DNA of 64,000 nucleotides from Burkholderiaceae bacterium (GTDB taxonomy: Bacteria; Pseudomonadota; Gammaproteobacteria; Burkholderiales; Burkholderiaceae_D), in NCBI GenBank assembly GCA_031291325.1, contig JARLJG010000068.1, forward strand, positions 62,001-126,000. Reading direction: 5' to 3'. Under the pieces are notes generated by a model. It did not search any database. It worked only from the letters and a program-made list of their open reading frames with translations, and had not been told where the DNA came from. Shown in pieces: positions 36,620 to 45,875 of the stretch; the stretch's first letter is position 1; each line of letters starts with the position of its first letter. Made by a program: the position numbers and the translations under genes.

Positions 36620-38578
36620 ATGAGCAGCCGCGACGATGACCGTTTCCGCGTCCGGCCTGGTGCGCCGAAGCAGCGCGGCGACGCCTTCATCAACAAGGTG
36701 CTGCGCCAGACCAGCAAGGCCGGGGTGAAGCTAGGCAAGGCGGCTGGCAAGGTCGGTCAACGGCCCGGTTCCCGGCTGGGGCGCGGCCACGTCGCGGCGC
36801 GCTTCGCGGGGCAATCGCTGACGCGCAACGCGCGGCGCATCACGATCAAGGCGCGGCTGGTAAACCTGGCGAAAGCCGGGCCGCGCTCGACCGTCGCGCA
36901 CTTGCGCTACATCGAACGCGAAGGCGTCGATCGCCAGGGTGGACCGGGCCATGCCTACGGCCCGACGACCGACGCGGCGGACACCGCCGCCTTCGAGGAG
37001 CGCGGGCGCGAGGATCGCCACCAGTTCCGGTTCATCGTCTCGCCGGAAGATGCTGAACAGCTCGACGACCTGCGCACCTATACCCGGCACCTAATGGCGC
37101 GCATGGAGGCCGACTTGAGCACGCGGCTGGACTGGATAGCCGTCGATCACTGGAACACGGACAACCCGCATACGCACGTCGTCCTGCGCGGCAAGGACGA
37201 CACCGGCAAGGACCTCATCATTTCCCGCGACTACATCGCCGAGGGGATGCGCCACCGGGCATCGGAACTGGCGACCGAATGGCTGGGACCGCGCACCGAG
37301 TTGGAGATGCAGCGCTCCATGCAGCGCGAGGTGGAACAGGAGCGATGGACGGGCCTGGATCGCACCTTGCAGCGCGAGGCCGGCGACGACGGCTTAGTGC
37401 GCATCGAACGCTTCGCTGAACCTCGGCTGCAACGCCAGCGGCAAATGCTGATCAGTCGCCTGCAACACTTGCAGCGCATGGGTCTTGCGACCGAGCCGCA
37501 GCCCGGCACGTGGGCTGTCCATGCCGATGCCGAGCCAACCCTGCGGGCGATGGGCGAGCGTGGAGACATCATCCGCACCATGCAGAGGGCCATGAGCGGC
37601 AGGCAGCGCGAGCTAGCCGTGTTCCAGCCCGGCGAAGATGCTCGCGCCGTTGTCGGTCGCGTCGTCGGAAAGGGACTGGCCGATGAGCTGTACGACAAGG
37701 GCTATCTGATCGTCGATGGCACGGACGGCAAGGCGCACTACGTCGCGCTGCCGCCGCGGTCAGAACTGGAGCAGTACCCAACCGGTGCCGTCGTGGAAGT
37801 GAAAGGCGCGGCCGACGTGCGCGTCGCCGACCGGAACATCACCGCGCTGACCGTCGATGGCATCTACCGCACCGATCACCACCTAGCCGTCGCGCAAGGT
37901 CAAGTCACGCCCGACCGCGACCCGCGCGAGGTGGTGGCCGCCCATGTGCGTCGGCTCGAAGCTCTGCGCCGGGCCGGCATCGTGGAACGCGAGGCCGAAG
38001 GAGTCTGGCGTGTGCCCGGCGACCTGGCTGAGCGTGGCCGCGAATACGACGTGCAGCGGCTCGGCGGTGGCGTGGCGGAACTGAAATCGCACTTGCCCAT
38101 CGAGCGGCAGGCCCGCGTGATCGGCGCCACCTGGCTCGACCAGCAGTTGATTGGCGGCGGCAAAGGGTTGGGCGACCTGGGCTTTGGGGCCGAGGTCAAG
38201 GATGCGCTGCGCCAACGCGCGGACTTCTTGGCCAAACAGGGGCTGGCCGAGCATCGCGGGCAGCGTGTCGTTCTCGCGCGCAATCTGCTGGCGACACTGC
38301 GCGGGCGTGAGCTGGCGAAGGCCGGGCAGGACATAGCCGGCGAAACCGGCCTGGAGCACCGGCTCGTGGCCGACGGGCAGCGCGTGGCCGGCATCTACCG
38401 GCGCAGCGTCATGCTCGCCAGTGGGCGCTTCGCCATGCTCGATGACGGAATGGGCTTCTCGCTGGTCCCGTGGAAGCCCGCGATCGAACAGCGGCTGGGC
38501 CAACAGCTCGTCGCCACGGTGCGCGGCGGCGGCGTGTCATGGGAGACAGGGCGGCAGCACGGGCCTTCTATCGGATAG
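36620..38578 (+). CDS. rlxS: Relaxase/mobilisation nuclease RlxS (DUF3363)
   Basis: The ATG at 36620 with GGAG 8 bases upstream gives 652 residues. The N-terminal relaxase has RSTVAHLRYIEREG with a probable catalytic Tyr97, and the metal-binding histidines His177, His184 and His186 (AVDHWNTDNPHTHVVL). The C-terminal DUF3363 region follows from about 240. It would nick at oriT and pilot the single strand to TraG. It is typical of the Tn4371 family. Right downstream are an IS3 remnant and a cargo block, separating it from traR and traG. Confidence 0.93.
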   Translation: MSSRDDDRFRVRPGAPKQRGDAFINKVLRQTSKAGVKLGKAAGKVGQRPGSRLGRGHVAARFAGQSLTRNARRITIKARLVNLAKAGPRSTVAHLRYIEREGVDRQGGPGHAYGPTTDAADTAAFEERGREDRHQFRFIVSPEDAEQLDDLRTYTRHLMARMEADLSTRLDWIAVDHWNTDNPHTHVVLRGKDDTGKDLIISRDYIAEGMRHRASELATEWLGPRTELEMQRSMQREVEQERWTGLDRTLQREAGDDGLVRIERFAEPRLQRQRQMLISRLQHLQRMGLATEPQPGTWAVHADAEPTLRAMGERGDIIRTMQRAMSGRQRELAVFQPGEDARAVVGRVVGKGLADELYDKGYLIVDGTDGKAHYVALPPRSELEQYPTGAVVEVKGAADVRVADRNITALTVDGIYRTDHHLAVAQGQVTPDRDPREVVAAHVRRLEALRRAGIVEREAEGVWRVPGDLAERGREYDVQRLGGGVAELKSHLPIERQARVIGATWLDQQLIGGGKGLGDLGFGAEVKDALRQRADFLAKQGLAEHRGQRVVLARNLLATLRGRELAKAGQDIAGETGLEHRLVADGQRVAGIYRRSVMLASGRFAMLDDGMGFSLVPWKPAIEQRLGQQLVATVRGGGVSWETGRQHGPSIG

Positions 38579-38695
38579 TGGCATCGATATGCCTACAGAA
38601 CGCCATGGCCAATGCTGCCTTCATTTCTTCCTTGACTCAAGGATATGCGATCCTCTATTGACCGCATCCTTAGCCGCCTGTTCTCGGATACCTGT

Positions 38696-38780
38696 CATCC
38701 CGCCGAACTTTCTGCGTCACAGATAGTAGGAGGCTTCACTTAAGCCGCGCCTACGGCACAGCTTTTCCGCCGTCGCTGTG
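38696..38780 (-). pseudogene. Remnant of IS3-family transposase OrfA
   Basis: Read on the minus strand, the sequence gives AEKLCRRRGLSEASYYL, a stop (TGA where the family has a Trp codon), then RRKFGGM. This is the central OrfA signature of IS3/IS407-type elements. Neither the start nor OrfB remains. It marks an old insertion at the rlxS end of the cargo block, abutting the stop of the SnoaL-like gene. Confidence 0.7.
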
Positions 38781-39173
38781 TCAGCGAACGCCAGGCTCAG
38801 GCTTTTCGGGGTAGCTGACCATGTTCAGAATGACAATTAATTCCGCGATTTTGTTATCGATCAGTTTGAAGTAGTTGGTTAGGATGATCGGATCGGGCAA
38901 CCCTGTCTTGTCGAAATCACCGTCATTCTTGAGCCGGACGATATAGGTGCCAGCATGCTCAAAAGCGCTGACAATCTCGACTCGAACATTGTCACCAAAA
39001 ATCTCCTTTTTTGCCCATTTTGATATGGCATCAACCCCGACCCATTCCCGCCTTGCGTCATTCAGAAGAGCATCCGGTGCGAAAGTTGCCGCGAATGCAG
39101 CAGGATCAGGTGTGTTATGTGCTCGGATATGGTCGAGAATCACCGGCGGCAGTGAGTTGGTCACGTCTTTCAT
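38781..39173 (-). CDS. SnoaL/NTF2-like protein
   Basis: The ATG at 39173 has GGAG 6 bases upstream, giving 130 residues; an ATG at 39185 is possible. The cone-shaped SnoaL/NTF2 fold is suggested by VILDHIRAHNTPDPAAFAATFAPDALLNDARREWVG and the following strand KWAKKEIFGDNVRVEIVSAFEH... pattern. Such proteins bind small molecules or act as isomerases. It lies 61 bases downstream of a WYL regulator on the same strand, which probably controls it. Quoted segments are from residues about 11-75. Confidence 0.75.
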   Translation of the reverse strand: MKDVTNSLPPVILDHIRAHNTPDPAAFAATFAPDALLNDARREWVGVDAISKWAKKEIFGDNVRVEIVSAFEHAGTYIVRLKNDGDFDKTGLPDPIILTNYFKLIDNKIAELIVILNMVSYPEKPEPGVR

Positions 39174-39234
39174 AGATAACTCCATTGATGAACACTGGTG
39201 ACGTCAGCGTAGTGCATGGTACTGACAATTCCTG

Positions 39235-39918
39235 TCAGGAGCGTAGAAGCGCAGCATGAAGTCTCTTCAATAGCACCGTACGCCGCTCGGTATAACGTCC
39301 GCACTCAGCCACCGACAGGATGCGGTCGATGCGGAAGGTGCGAAAATCCTGCCGAAGCTCGCACCACGCACCAACGATGCGAGCGCTCTCCATAAAAATT
39401 ACTGCAATCGGCCACACGACCCGACTCGTTCGGTCGTCCTGAGCATTTGCGTAGGAAATTTCCAATTTTTCCTGTGACCGGATTGCTCGCCTGATGACAC
39501 TTACTGGTACTAGTCCTTCGATTTGCTCGCCTATCGGACCAGGCATTGCCAACGGCTCATCAAACGCAGCCACCTGAAGGGCCGCAGGCAACATAGATGA
39601 AATTTTTGCGCGGGCAGTGACCACCGCCTTTTGCAGCACATCATCGCCACGCTGGCTTACATATCTGAGGCCGAGCAGGATTGCCTCGACCTCTTCGACG
39701 TCTAGCATTAATGGGGGAAGAAATAAGCCTGGCCCGAGGATATATCCCATGCCAGCTTCCCCAATGATAGGCGCACCTTCACCAAGCAATGTCGCAATAT
39801 CACGATAAATCGTTCGCTCAGATACGCCCAACTCGCGCGCAAGCTCTGCGGATGTGATCGGGGTTCGCCGCCCACGGAGCAGTTGAAGCAATCCCAATAA
39901 GCGCCCTGAGCGCGACAT
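39235..39918 (-). CDS. HTH-WYL transcriptional regulator (YafY type)
   Basis: A 227-residue regulator. The N-terminal HTH_11 domain (LLQLLRGRRTPITSAELA, GVSERTIYRDIATL) covers residues 5-55. A WYL-like ligand-binding domain follows at about 137-215, with ISYANAQDDRTSRVVWPIAV and GAWCELRQDFRTFRIDRI. YafY-type regulators respond to small ligands or nucleotides. It probably governs the SnoaL-like gene behind it. A 6-bp inverted repeat CTGACA/TGTCAG spans 39222-39238, around its stop. Confidence 0.88.
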   Translation of the reverse strand: MSRSGRLLGLLQLLRGRRTPITSAELARELGVSERTIYRDIATLLGEGAPIIGEAGMGYILGPGLFLPPLMLDVEEVEAILLGLRYVSQRGDDVLQKAVVTARAKISSMLPAALQVAAFDEPLAMPGPIGEQIEGLVPVSVIRRAIRSQEKLEISYANAQDDRTSRVVWPIAVIFMESARIVGAWCELRQDFRTFRIDRILSVAECGRYTERRTVLLKRLHAALLRS

Positions 39919-39964
39919 TTCCTAGCTCCTCAATTCTGACCTTGGTGTACCGCTTAGGCTGGCG

Positions 39965-40558
39965 TCAATCGGGGGTGTCCTGTGCGTTGGCAATGAGCCT
40001 TACCGCAGCAGTGATATGTCTCTTGAGCATGCCACTATTTTGGATAGCCTCGGGCTCTAGCGATAGTCCAAAGGGATTCGCAGCAGTCCAGGCCGTAGCC
40101 AAGGTCATGACGACTGTTAGTAGGAATTCTGGAGGGAAGCCGCCTCCAACGTGTCCTGCCACCCGCGCTTGGGATAGCGCCAAGACTTTTGATGCGTGGG
40201 AGCTACTGCGCTCGGACGGACTGTTGGTTTTCTGTTCGAGACTGAACCATGCTAACAGGCGCATCAGCGCAGGGTGTGCCATTGAGAAGTCGAACACTCG
40301 CCCCGCGTAGCCACCAAGATCATCCGGCGTGAAGGCCAGATCGTCGTATGCGGGTACGAGATAGTGGCTGAGCACGGTGGTAAAGAGCGTCTCCTTGTTC
40401 TCGAAATAGATGTAGATCAGGTTCTTGTTGCAGCCAGCTGCCTTGGCAATGCGATCGACCCGTGCGCCTGCGATGCCGTAGGTCGAGAACTCGACCATCG
40501 CCGCTTCAAGAATCCGCTCTTTTGTTGCCTCTGCGTTTCGCACCTGTACGCCCGCCAT
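39965..40558 (-). CDS. TetR-family repressor
   Basis: From ATG 40558, with GAGGGTGAG upstream, the product has 197 residues; a longer frame adds 12. The N-terminal TetR HTH is clear: RILEAAMVEFSTYGIAGAR, IAKAAGCNKNLIYIYFENK, residues 13-56. The C-terminal helical domain with HPALMRLLAWFSLEQ resembles TetR_C groups that bind lipophilic compounds. It is divergent from an SDR gene, and the 121-base gap holds two CTAAC-NN-GTTAG palindromes with a strong promoter, so it represses both genes. Confidence 0.92.
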   Translation of the reverse strand: MAGVQVRNAEATKERILEAAMVEFSTYGIAGARVDRIAKAAGCNKNLIYIYFENKETLFTTVLSHYLVPAYDDLAFTPDDLGGYAGRVFDFSMAHPALMRLLAWFSLEQKTNSPSERSSSHASKVLALSQARVAGHVGGGFPPEFLLTVVMTLATAWTAANPFGLSLEPEAIQNSGMLKRHITAAVRLIANAQDTPD

Positions 40559-40594
40559 CGACTCACCCTCGAAATCAAAGCCACATCTTACCAC

Positions 40595-40640
40595 TTGACT
40601 AACCAGTTAGATATGGATATGATCATGTCTAACTGGTTAG
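40595..40640 (+). promoter_or_regulatory. SDR promoter with paired TetR operators
   Basis: TTGACT (40595-40600) and TATGAT (40618-40623) are 17 bases apart and drive the SDR gene at 40680. CTAACCAGTTAG (40599-40610) overlaps the -35/spacer and CTAACTGGTTAG (40629-40640) covers the start region. Both are CTAAC-NN-GTTAG palindromes, 30 bp centre to centre. This is a textbook layout for TetR control. Confidence 0.82.
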
Positions 40641-40679
40641 TTAGACGTTTCCCACCAACACTCGCAAGGAGAATAGAAC

Positions 40680-41525
40680 GTGACACAACGCACTTGGCTC
40701 ATCACTGGCATCAGCAGCGGCTTTGGCCGTGAGATGACCTCTCAGCTTCTGGCACGCGGCGATCGCGTTTTCGGCACCCTTCGCAAGAAGAACGCCGTTG
40801 ACGACCTCAAAGCAAAGTACGGGGACTTGCTCAAGACAGCCGAACTCGACGTGACCGATACGTCGGCGATTCATCGGGTCGTGAACGAAGCATTTGCCGC
40901 TTTCGGCCGGATCGACATCATCGTCAACAACGCCGGCTACGGCCTGTTCGGTGCGGCGGAGGGTCTGACCGACGAGCAGATCCGGCATCAGATCGACACC
41001 AATCTGGTCGGCCCCATCCAGGTGACGCGCGCGGCCTTGCCGCATCTGCGGGCGCAAGGCGGCGGGCGCATCTTGGCGCTATCTACGTATGGCGGCCAAG
41101 CCACCCATCCGGGCGCCGCGTTGTATCACGCGAGCAAATGGGGCCTGGAAGGCTTCTTCGATTCGATCTATGGCGAAGTTGCGCCTTTCAACATCGGTGT
41201 GACGATCGTTGAACCCGGCGGCGCTCGCACGGAGTTCCGCAGTACCGCTGGCAATAGCATGGGCGCTGATCTGGAAGCCTACAAGGGCACCCCGATCGGC
41301 ATGATCCGAACCGTCCTCAGTGACACCACCCGAATTCCGAATGGCAATCCGGCCAAGATGGTCGCGCTGATGATCGGCAGTGTCGAGCAGACACCCGCAC
41401 CCAAGCGCCTGGTGCTCGGTAGCGATTCCTACACGATGATCCAGAAGGCGCTTAGCGAACGTCTGGCTGTCGTGGAGGCGCAAAAAGAACAGGCCAGTTC
41501 GACGGACTTCCCAGCAGGTGCCTGA
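40680..41525 (+). CDS. SDR-family oxidoreductase under TetR control
   Basis: A 281-residue classical short-chain dehydrogenase from GTG 40680, behind AAGGAGAATAGAAC. The cofactor loop TGISSGFG is at residues 9-16, NNAG at about 87-90, and the active site YHASK near 151-155 with a Ser in STYGG upstream. The C-terminal region is longer than minimal SDRs and fits the group that acts on lipophilic aldehydes or ketones. Its regulator is the divergent TetR gene. It is followed by a second SDR gene after 105 bases. Confidence 0.92.
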   Translation: MTQRTWLITGISSGFGREMTSQLLARGDRVFGTLRKKNAVDDLKAKYGDLLKTAELDVTDTSAIHRVVNEAFAAFGRIDIIVNNAGYGLFGAAEGLTDEQIRHQIDTNLVGPIQVTRAALPHLRAQGGGRILALSTYGGQATHPGAALYHASKWGLEGFFDSIYGEVAPFNIGVTIVEPGGARTEFRSTAGNSMGADLEAYKGTPIGMIRTVLSDTTRIPNGNPAKMVALMIGSVEQTPAPKRLVLGSDSYTMIQKALSERLAVVEAQKEQASSTDFPAGA

Positions 41526-41630
41526 CATAGCAAGGCTCTCCGTAGTTGGGAAGCCAAGACGCTCATGGACTCTCTCGTTCCCGCGAGGGAGTCCAAGCCA
41601 CTAAAGCACCGGCTCACAAAGGAACTATAT

Positions 41631-42380
41631 ATGACAACCCTAAACAACAAAGTGGCCATTGTCACCGGGTCTGCGCGTGGTATTGGCAAGGCAATCGTTC
41701 AGCGATATGCGGCGCTTGGGGCCAATGTCGCTATTAACTACGCCAGCGACGAGAAAAGCGCGACAGAGACGGTCGCGGAAATCACACGCATGGGCGGCAC
41801 AGCCATTGCCGTGCAGGCCGACGTATCCAAGGTCGCGGATATTGAACGCCTGTTCGAGACAGCGCTGGAGCGGTTTGGGCATATTGACATCGTCGTCGCT
41901 AACGCCGGGGTCGAATTGGTTGGTAAATCCGTTCTGGATTTTACAGAAGCTGACTACGATCGGCTGTTCGGAGTTAATACGAAGGGGGCTTTCTTCACTC
42001 TCCAGAAAGCGGCGAGGCACGTTGCCGATGGTGGCCGCATCATCTATGTGGGTTCCAGCAATACGGCCTATCCACTTCCAGGTCGAGGACTTTACGGTGG
42101 CAGCAAGATCGCACCACAGTTTCTCGTGGAAGTGCTGGCCAAGGAGATTGGCGCAAGAGGCATAGCCGTCAATTCTATTCTTCCAACTGCGATTGAGGGG
42201 GCTGGCGTTTTTTCCGATGAAGTAAAGCCGGAGTTTCTGGACTTCATTCGGTCTTTCCGTCCCATGCAACGTATGGGAACGGTGGAAGACGTTGCCAATG
42301 CGGCGGAGTACCTTGCAGGAGAACTATCAGGCTTCATAAGTGGCCAACATTTGCTTGTCAGCGGCGGTGCTCCAGCATGA
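41631..42380 (+). CDS. Second SDR-family oxidoreductase
   Basis: From ATG 41631, with AAGGAACTATAT upstream, the product has 249 residues, the usual length. TGSARGIGKA (about 13-22) is the NAD(P) loop, NAG the second motif, and the catalytic residues are the Ser in VGSSNTAY and the Tyr/Lys in YGGSK. The end GFISGQHLLVSGG is typical of FabG-like enzymes. It is on the same strand as the preceding SDR and may be co-transcribed. The substrate cannot be told. Confidence 0.92.
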   Translation: MTTLNNKVAIVTGSARGIGKAIVQRYAALGANVAINYASDEKSATETVAEITRMGGTAIAVQADVSKVADIERLFETALERFGHIDIVVANAGVELVGKSVLDFTEADYDRLFGVNTKGAFFTLQKAARHVADGGRIIYVGSSNTAYPLPGRGLYGGSKIAPQFLVEVLAKEIGARGIAVNSILPTAIEGAGVFSDEVKPEFLDFIRSFRPMQRMGTVEDVANAAEYLAGELSGFISGQHLLVSGGAPA

Positions 42381-42434
42381 TGCCTTCTATTTTGAACCCG
42401 TAAGACGACACTCGGCTGGAGGCATTTGCAGGCC

Positions 42435-43379
42435 ATGGATATCAGGCACCTCCGCTGTTTCCTTGCTGTTGCCGAAGAACTTCACTTCGCGCGAGCGGCC
42501 GAACGTCTTCATATAGAGCAATCTCCGCTCTCACGGGCGATAAAGGAGCTGGAAGAGTACTTAGGCGCTCAGCTCTTTGTGCGTACCACGCGCAGTACCC
42601 GGCTAACGCGGGCGGGCAAACTATTCCTGGAACACGTCCCGCGCGTATTCACTGCCTTGCAGCAAGCACGCGATAGCGTAAAGGCCGCCTCGAACGGCTT
42701 TCAGAGCCAATTACGGGTCGCACTTTCAGACGGCATTCCACCATCGCACTTCTCGGCTTTCCTTGCGCTATGTCGCCAAGAGGAGCCGGAAATCGAGATA
42801 CGGCTATCCGAGGTTCCGCTGGCGCAGCAGATCAAAGGATTGCACGACGATCTCTACGACGTAGGCTTTGCTCGGTCTGATGAAGTCAGCGATGGCATCA
42901 TCGCCGAGGCGGTCTGGAGCGACCCTCTGGTTGTCGCCGTGCCTGCTCGACACCCTTTGCTGGCCTACAAGCGTATCCCACTAGAAGAAGTATTGCGTCA
43001 CCCACTGGTGCTCGGAGATCCTCATGCTTGCGAAGGCTTCGCGCGGCAAATTGAACGTGTATTACGGCAAGTCGATCAAGAGCCGTTGATTGCCGAACGA
43101 GTGACGTCCACAGACTTGATGATGGCACTCGTTGCAGCAGGCTTCGCCTTGGGTCTGGCAGGCGCTTCACAGATTGCCACGAGCCGAGAACAAGGTGTGG
43201 TGGCTCGACCGCTGGCTGGACGCACACCTTTGCTGACCACCTATCTGCTACGTCTGGACAACGATCCTTCGGGTGCATTGGGTCGCTTCATCGAGAGAAT
43301 AAGTGCTCTGGAGTCCCCGCCAAGAAAGAAGTCCGCTGCACTATCCAATCCTGACGCTTCGGAGGAAACCGAGCCATGA
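42435..43379 (+). CDS. traR: LysR-family regulator TraR of the transfer region
   Basis: A 314-residue LysR protein from ATG 42435; a TTG at 42426, better placed behind GGAGG, would add three residues. The N-terminal wHTH is MDIRHLRCFLAVAEELHFARAAERL with SPLSRAIKELEEYLG; the LysR substrate domain follows from about 92. In Tn4371-type elements a LysR gene called traR stands immediately before the traG-trb operon and is presumed to regulate transfer. The eexN start overlaps its stop (ATGA), tying it to the transfer genes. Confidence 0.87.
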   Translation: MDIRHLRCFLAVAEELHFARAAERLHIEQSPLSRAIKELEEYLGAQLFVRTTRSTRLTRAGKLFLEHVPRVFTALQQARDSVKAASNGFQSQLRVALSDGIPPSHFSAFLALCRQEEPEIEIRLSEVPLAQQIKGLHDDLYDVGFARSDEVSDGIIAEAVWSDPLVVAVPARHPLLAYKRIPLEEVLRHPLVLGDPHACEGFARQIERVLRQVDQEPLIAERVTSTDLMMALVAAGFALGLAGASQIATSREQGVVARPLAGRTPLLTTYLLRLDNDPSGALGRFIERISALESPPRKKSAALSNPDASEETEP

Positions 43380-43651
43380 AGAAGATGATCCCGCTTCTCC
43401 TTGCCGCAATGCTGGTGGCGTGCGGTAAATCCGAGCCAACCGCGACGGTTCCCACGTCCAAGCCAACCGATACTGTCGAATCACTTGCAGCCAACCCCGG
43501 ACGATTGAAGGAACTGCGTCAGCAGTGCAAGACCGATCGCGCTACGTTGGGCGATGAACTCTGCAACCGCGCTGCCGAAGCCACGAATCGGCGCTTCATG
43601 GGCGATGATAAAACGCCGTATACGCCGCCGAAGGAACAGCCCAAGTTCTGA
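43376..43651 (+). CDS. eexN: EexN-type entry-exclusion lipoprotein
   Basis: A 91-residue lipoprotein with a classic signal and lipobox: MKKMIPLLLAAMLVACGK, modified Cys at position 16. The mature part contains VESLAANPGRLKELRQQC and LCNRAAEATNRRFMG, the pattern of EexN/TrbK-like proteins, which sit in the inner membrane or periplasm and block entry of a second copy of the element. It overlaps the traR stop. It is clearly related to the lipoprotein at 51207. Confidence 0.82.
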   Translation: MKKMIPLLLAAMLVACGKSEPTATVPTSKPTDTVESLAANPGRLKELRQQCKTDRATLGDELCNRAAEATNRRFMGDDKTPYTPPKEQPKF

Positions 43652-43871
43652 TCGTGGATTGTTCGCCACGATTTTCTGCCTTTCTGCTCGATACGCCCCA
43701 ATGCGTCAATGCTTGCGGCGCTTTCCATTCGTTCGCCCCAGCGCGAAATCTTGCTTTTTTATCGACATTTCTTCCGATAACGGTCTTTGACCGTCTCCTG
43801 ACCTAGCCCGAATCTCACGGCTACGGCACGACTTTGTGCCGCATGTCGCGCAGGGAAAATCGGAGGCCAGG

Positions 43872-45875
43872 ATGCAAGGTCAAGGCGTTCTGTTCGGGCA
43901 GGTCGGTGTCGTCTTCGGCATCGTGATTGCCGGTGTGTGGGTCGCTACACAATGGACAGCCGCCGCCCTGGGCTACCAGCTACGCCTTGGCTCGCCCTGG
44001 TTCGATTTCTTCGGTACGCCGATCTATCACCCCTGGCAGTTGTTCGAGTGGTGGTTCTCCTACGATGCTTATGCGCCGCGCATCTTCGACACCGGCGGCG
44101 CGATCGCGGGTGTCAGCGGCCTAGTCGCAGTGGTGGTCGCCATCGCCATGTCGGTGTGGCGGTCACGCCAATCGAAGCTGGTCACGACCTATGGCTCGGC
44201 GCGCTGGGCCGAAGTCGCCGACATTCACAAAGCTGGTCTCGACAAACCTGCCGGCGTGTTCCTCGGCCTGCATCGGGGCCAATACCTGCGGCATGAAGGC
44301 CCGGAACACGTCCTGACCTTCGCGCCGACGCGTTCCGGCAAGGGCGTCGGTCTGGTCATTCCTACGCTGTTGAGCTGGCCCGCGTCCGCCGTCATCCACG
44401 ACATCAAGGGAGAGAACTGGCAGATCACGGCTGGCTGGCGCTCGCGCTTCTCGCACTGCCTGTTGTTCAATCCCACCGATCCGAAGTCAGCGGCCTACAA
44501 CCCTCTGCTGGAAGTCCGGCGCGGCGCGCATGAAGTGCGCGATGTACAGAACATCGCCGACATCCTTGTTGATCCCGAAGGTGCGCTGGAGCGCCGCAAT
44601 CATTGGGAGAAGACTTCGCACGCACTTCTGGTCGGCGCCATCCTGCACGTGCTCTACGCGGGAACCGACAAGACGTTGCGCGGCGTCGCCAACTTCCTGT
44701 CCGATCCGGCGTGCCCGTTCGAGCTGACGTTGCACCGGATGATGACGACGAAGCATCTGGGCGATGCCCCGCATCCCGTCGTCGCATCGGCCGCGCGCGA
44801 AGTGCTCAACAAGAGCGATAACGAGCGGTCTGGCGTTCTCTCCACCGCCATGTCGTTCTTGGGCCTGTACCGCGACCCGACGGTTGCCGAAGTCACTTCG
44901 CGCTGCGACTGGCGCATCGCCAATCTGATCGCGTCCGAGCATCCCGTCTCGCTGTACCTGGTCGTGCCGCCATCGGACATCAGCCGCACGAAGCCGCTGG
45001 TGCGCCTGATCCTCAACCAGATCGGCCGCCGCCTGACCGAATCACTGGATGGCAGCGACGGCATCGCCCGTCGCCACAAGCTGCTGTTGATGCTCGACGA
45101 GTTTCCGGCGCTGGGCCGGCTCGACTTCTTCGAGACCGCGCTGGCGTTCATGGCCGGCTACGGCATCCGCAGCTTCCTCATCGCGCAGTCGCTGAACCAG
45201 ATCGACAAGGCATACGGCCAGAACCATTCCATCCTCGACAACTGCCATGTGCGCGTGACATTCGCCACGAACGACGAACGCACCGCCAAGCGCATCTCGG
45301 AAACGCTGGGCACCGCTACCGAGTTGCGCGCGCAGCGCAACTACGCTGGCCACCGGCTCGCACCTTGGCTGGGCCACTTGATGGTGTCGCGGCAGGAGAC
45401 AGCACGTCCGCTACTCACGCCCGGCGAAGTGATGCAACTCCCGCCGGACGACGCCGTGGTGATGGTGTCCAGCCTCGCGCCGATCAAGGCCAAGAAGTTG
45501 CGCTACTACGCCGACGCCAATTTCAAGCAGCGCGTGCTGCCGCCGCCCACGCTCGCAGCCGGGCGCTACGCCGATGCGCCACCGATGCGGCCCGACGACT
45601 GGGGCGCACTGGCGATCCCCGCCGTACCGACGGCGCCCGCCACCGTGGGCCTGGCCGGCGACGACACCGGCACCGCCGATGACGGAGGGCCGCGCCGTCA
45701 GCCGGAGCTATCCGAGGTCGCCGAGTACCGCCCCGAACAGGAGCCGGCAACCAACGACCTGGCGCTGCTTGACGACGACGACGTGCCACTGCCACTTCCT
45801 CGCCAGCTAGACCCGGCCATGCAACGCACGGCCCGGCTGGCGTCCCTCGACCAACACGACGGGATCGAGCTATGA
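43872..45875 (+). CDS. traG: Type IV coupling protein TraG
   Basis: The ATG at 43872 with CGGAGG 6 bases upstream gives 667 residues. Two N-terminal membrane helices (about 8-30 and 75-97) anchor it; the ATPase domain has Walker A APTRSGKGVG (151-160) and Walker B LLLMLDEFPALG (near 395-406). It is a VirD4/TraG ATPase that links the relaxosome to the mating channel. The CopG gene overlaps its stop by ATGA. A hairpin ACGGTC-TTT-GACCGT is at 43780-43794 in the 220-base leader. Confidence 0.96.
   Translation: MQGQGVLFGQVGVVFGIVIAGVWVATQWTAAALGYQLRLGSPWFDFFGTPIYHPWQLFEWWFSYDAYAPRIFDTGGAIAGVSGLVAVVVAIAMSVWRSRQSKLVTTYGSARWAEVADIHKAGLDKPAGVFLGLHRGQYLRHEGPEHVLTFAPTRSGKGVGLVIPTLLSWPASAVIHDIKGENWQITAGWRSRFSHCLLFNPTDPKSAAYNPLLEVRRGAHEVRDVQNIADILVDPEGALERRNHWEKTSHALLVGAILHVLYAGTDKTLRGVANFLSDPACPFELTLHRMMTTKHLGDAPHPVVASAAREVLNKSDNERSGVLSTAMSFLGLYRDPTVAEVTSRCDWRIANLIASEHPVSLYLVVPPSDISRTKPLVRLILNQIGRRLTESLDGSDGIARRHKLLLMLDEFPALGRLDFFETALAFMAGYGIRSFLIAQSLNQIDKAYGQNHSILDNCHVRVTFATNDERTAKRISETLGTATELRAQRNYAGHRLAPWLGHLMVSRQETARPLLTPGEVMQLPPDDAVVMVSSLAPIKAKKLRYYADANFKQRVLPPPTLAAGRYADAPPMRPDDWGALAIPAVPTAPATVGLAGDDTGTADDGGPRRQPELSEVAEYRPEQEPATNDLALLDDDDVPLPLPRQLDPAMQRTARLASLDQHDGIEL

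Noticed and set aside
35934-36623. A 229-codon frame across the end of traF and the gap before rlxS
   Set aside because: Overlaps traF out of frame and has Cys/Arg-rich random-like sequence.
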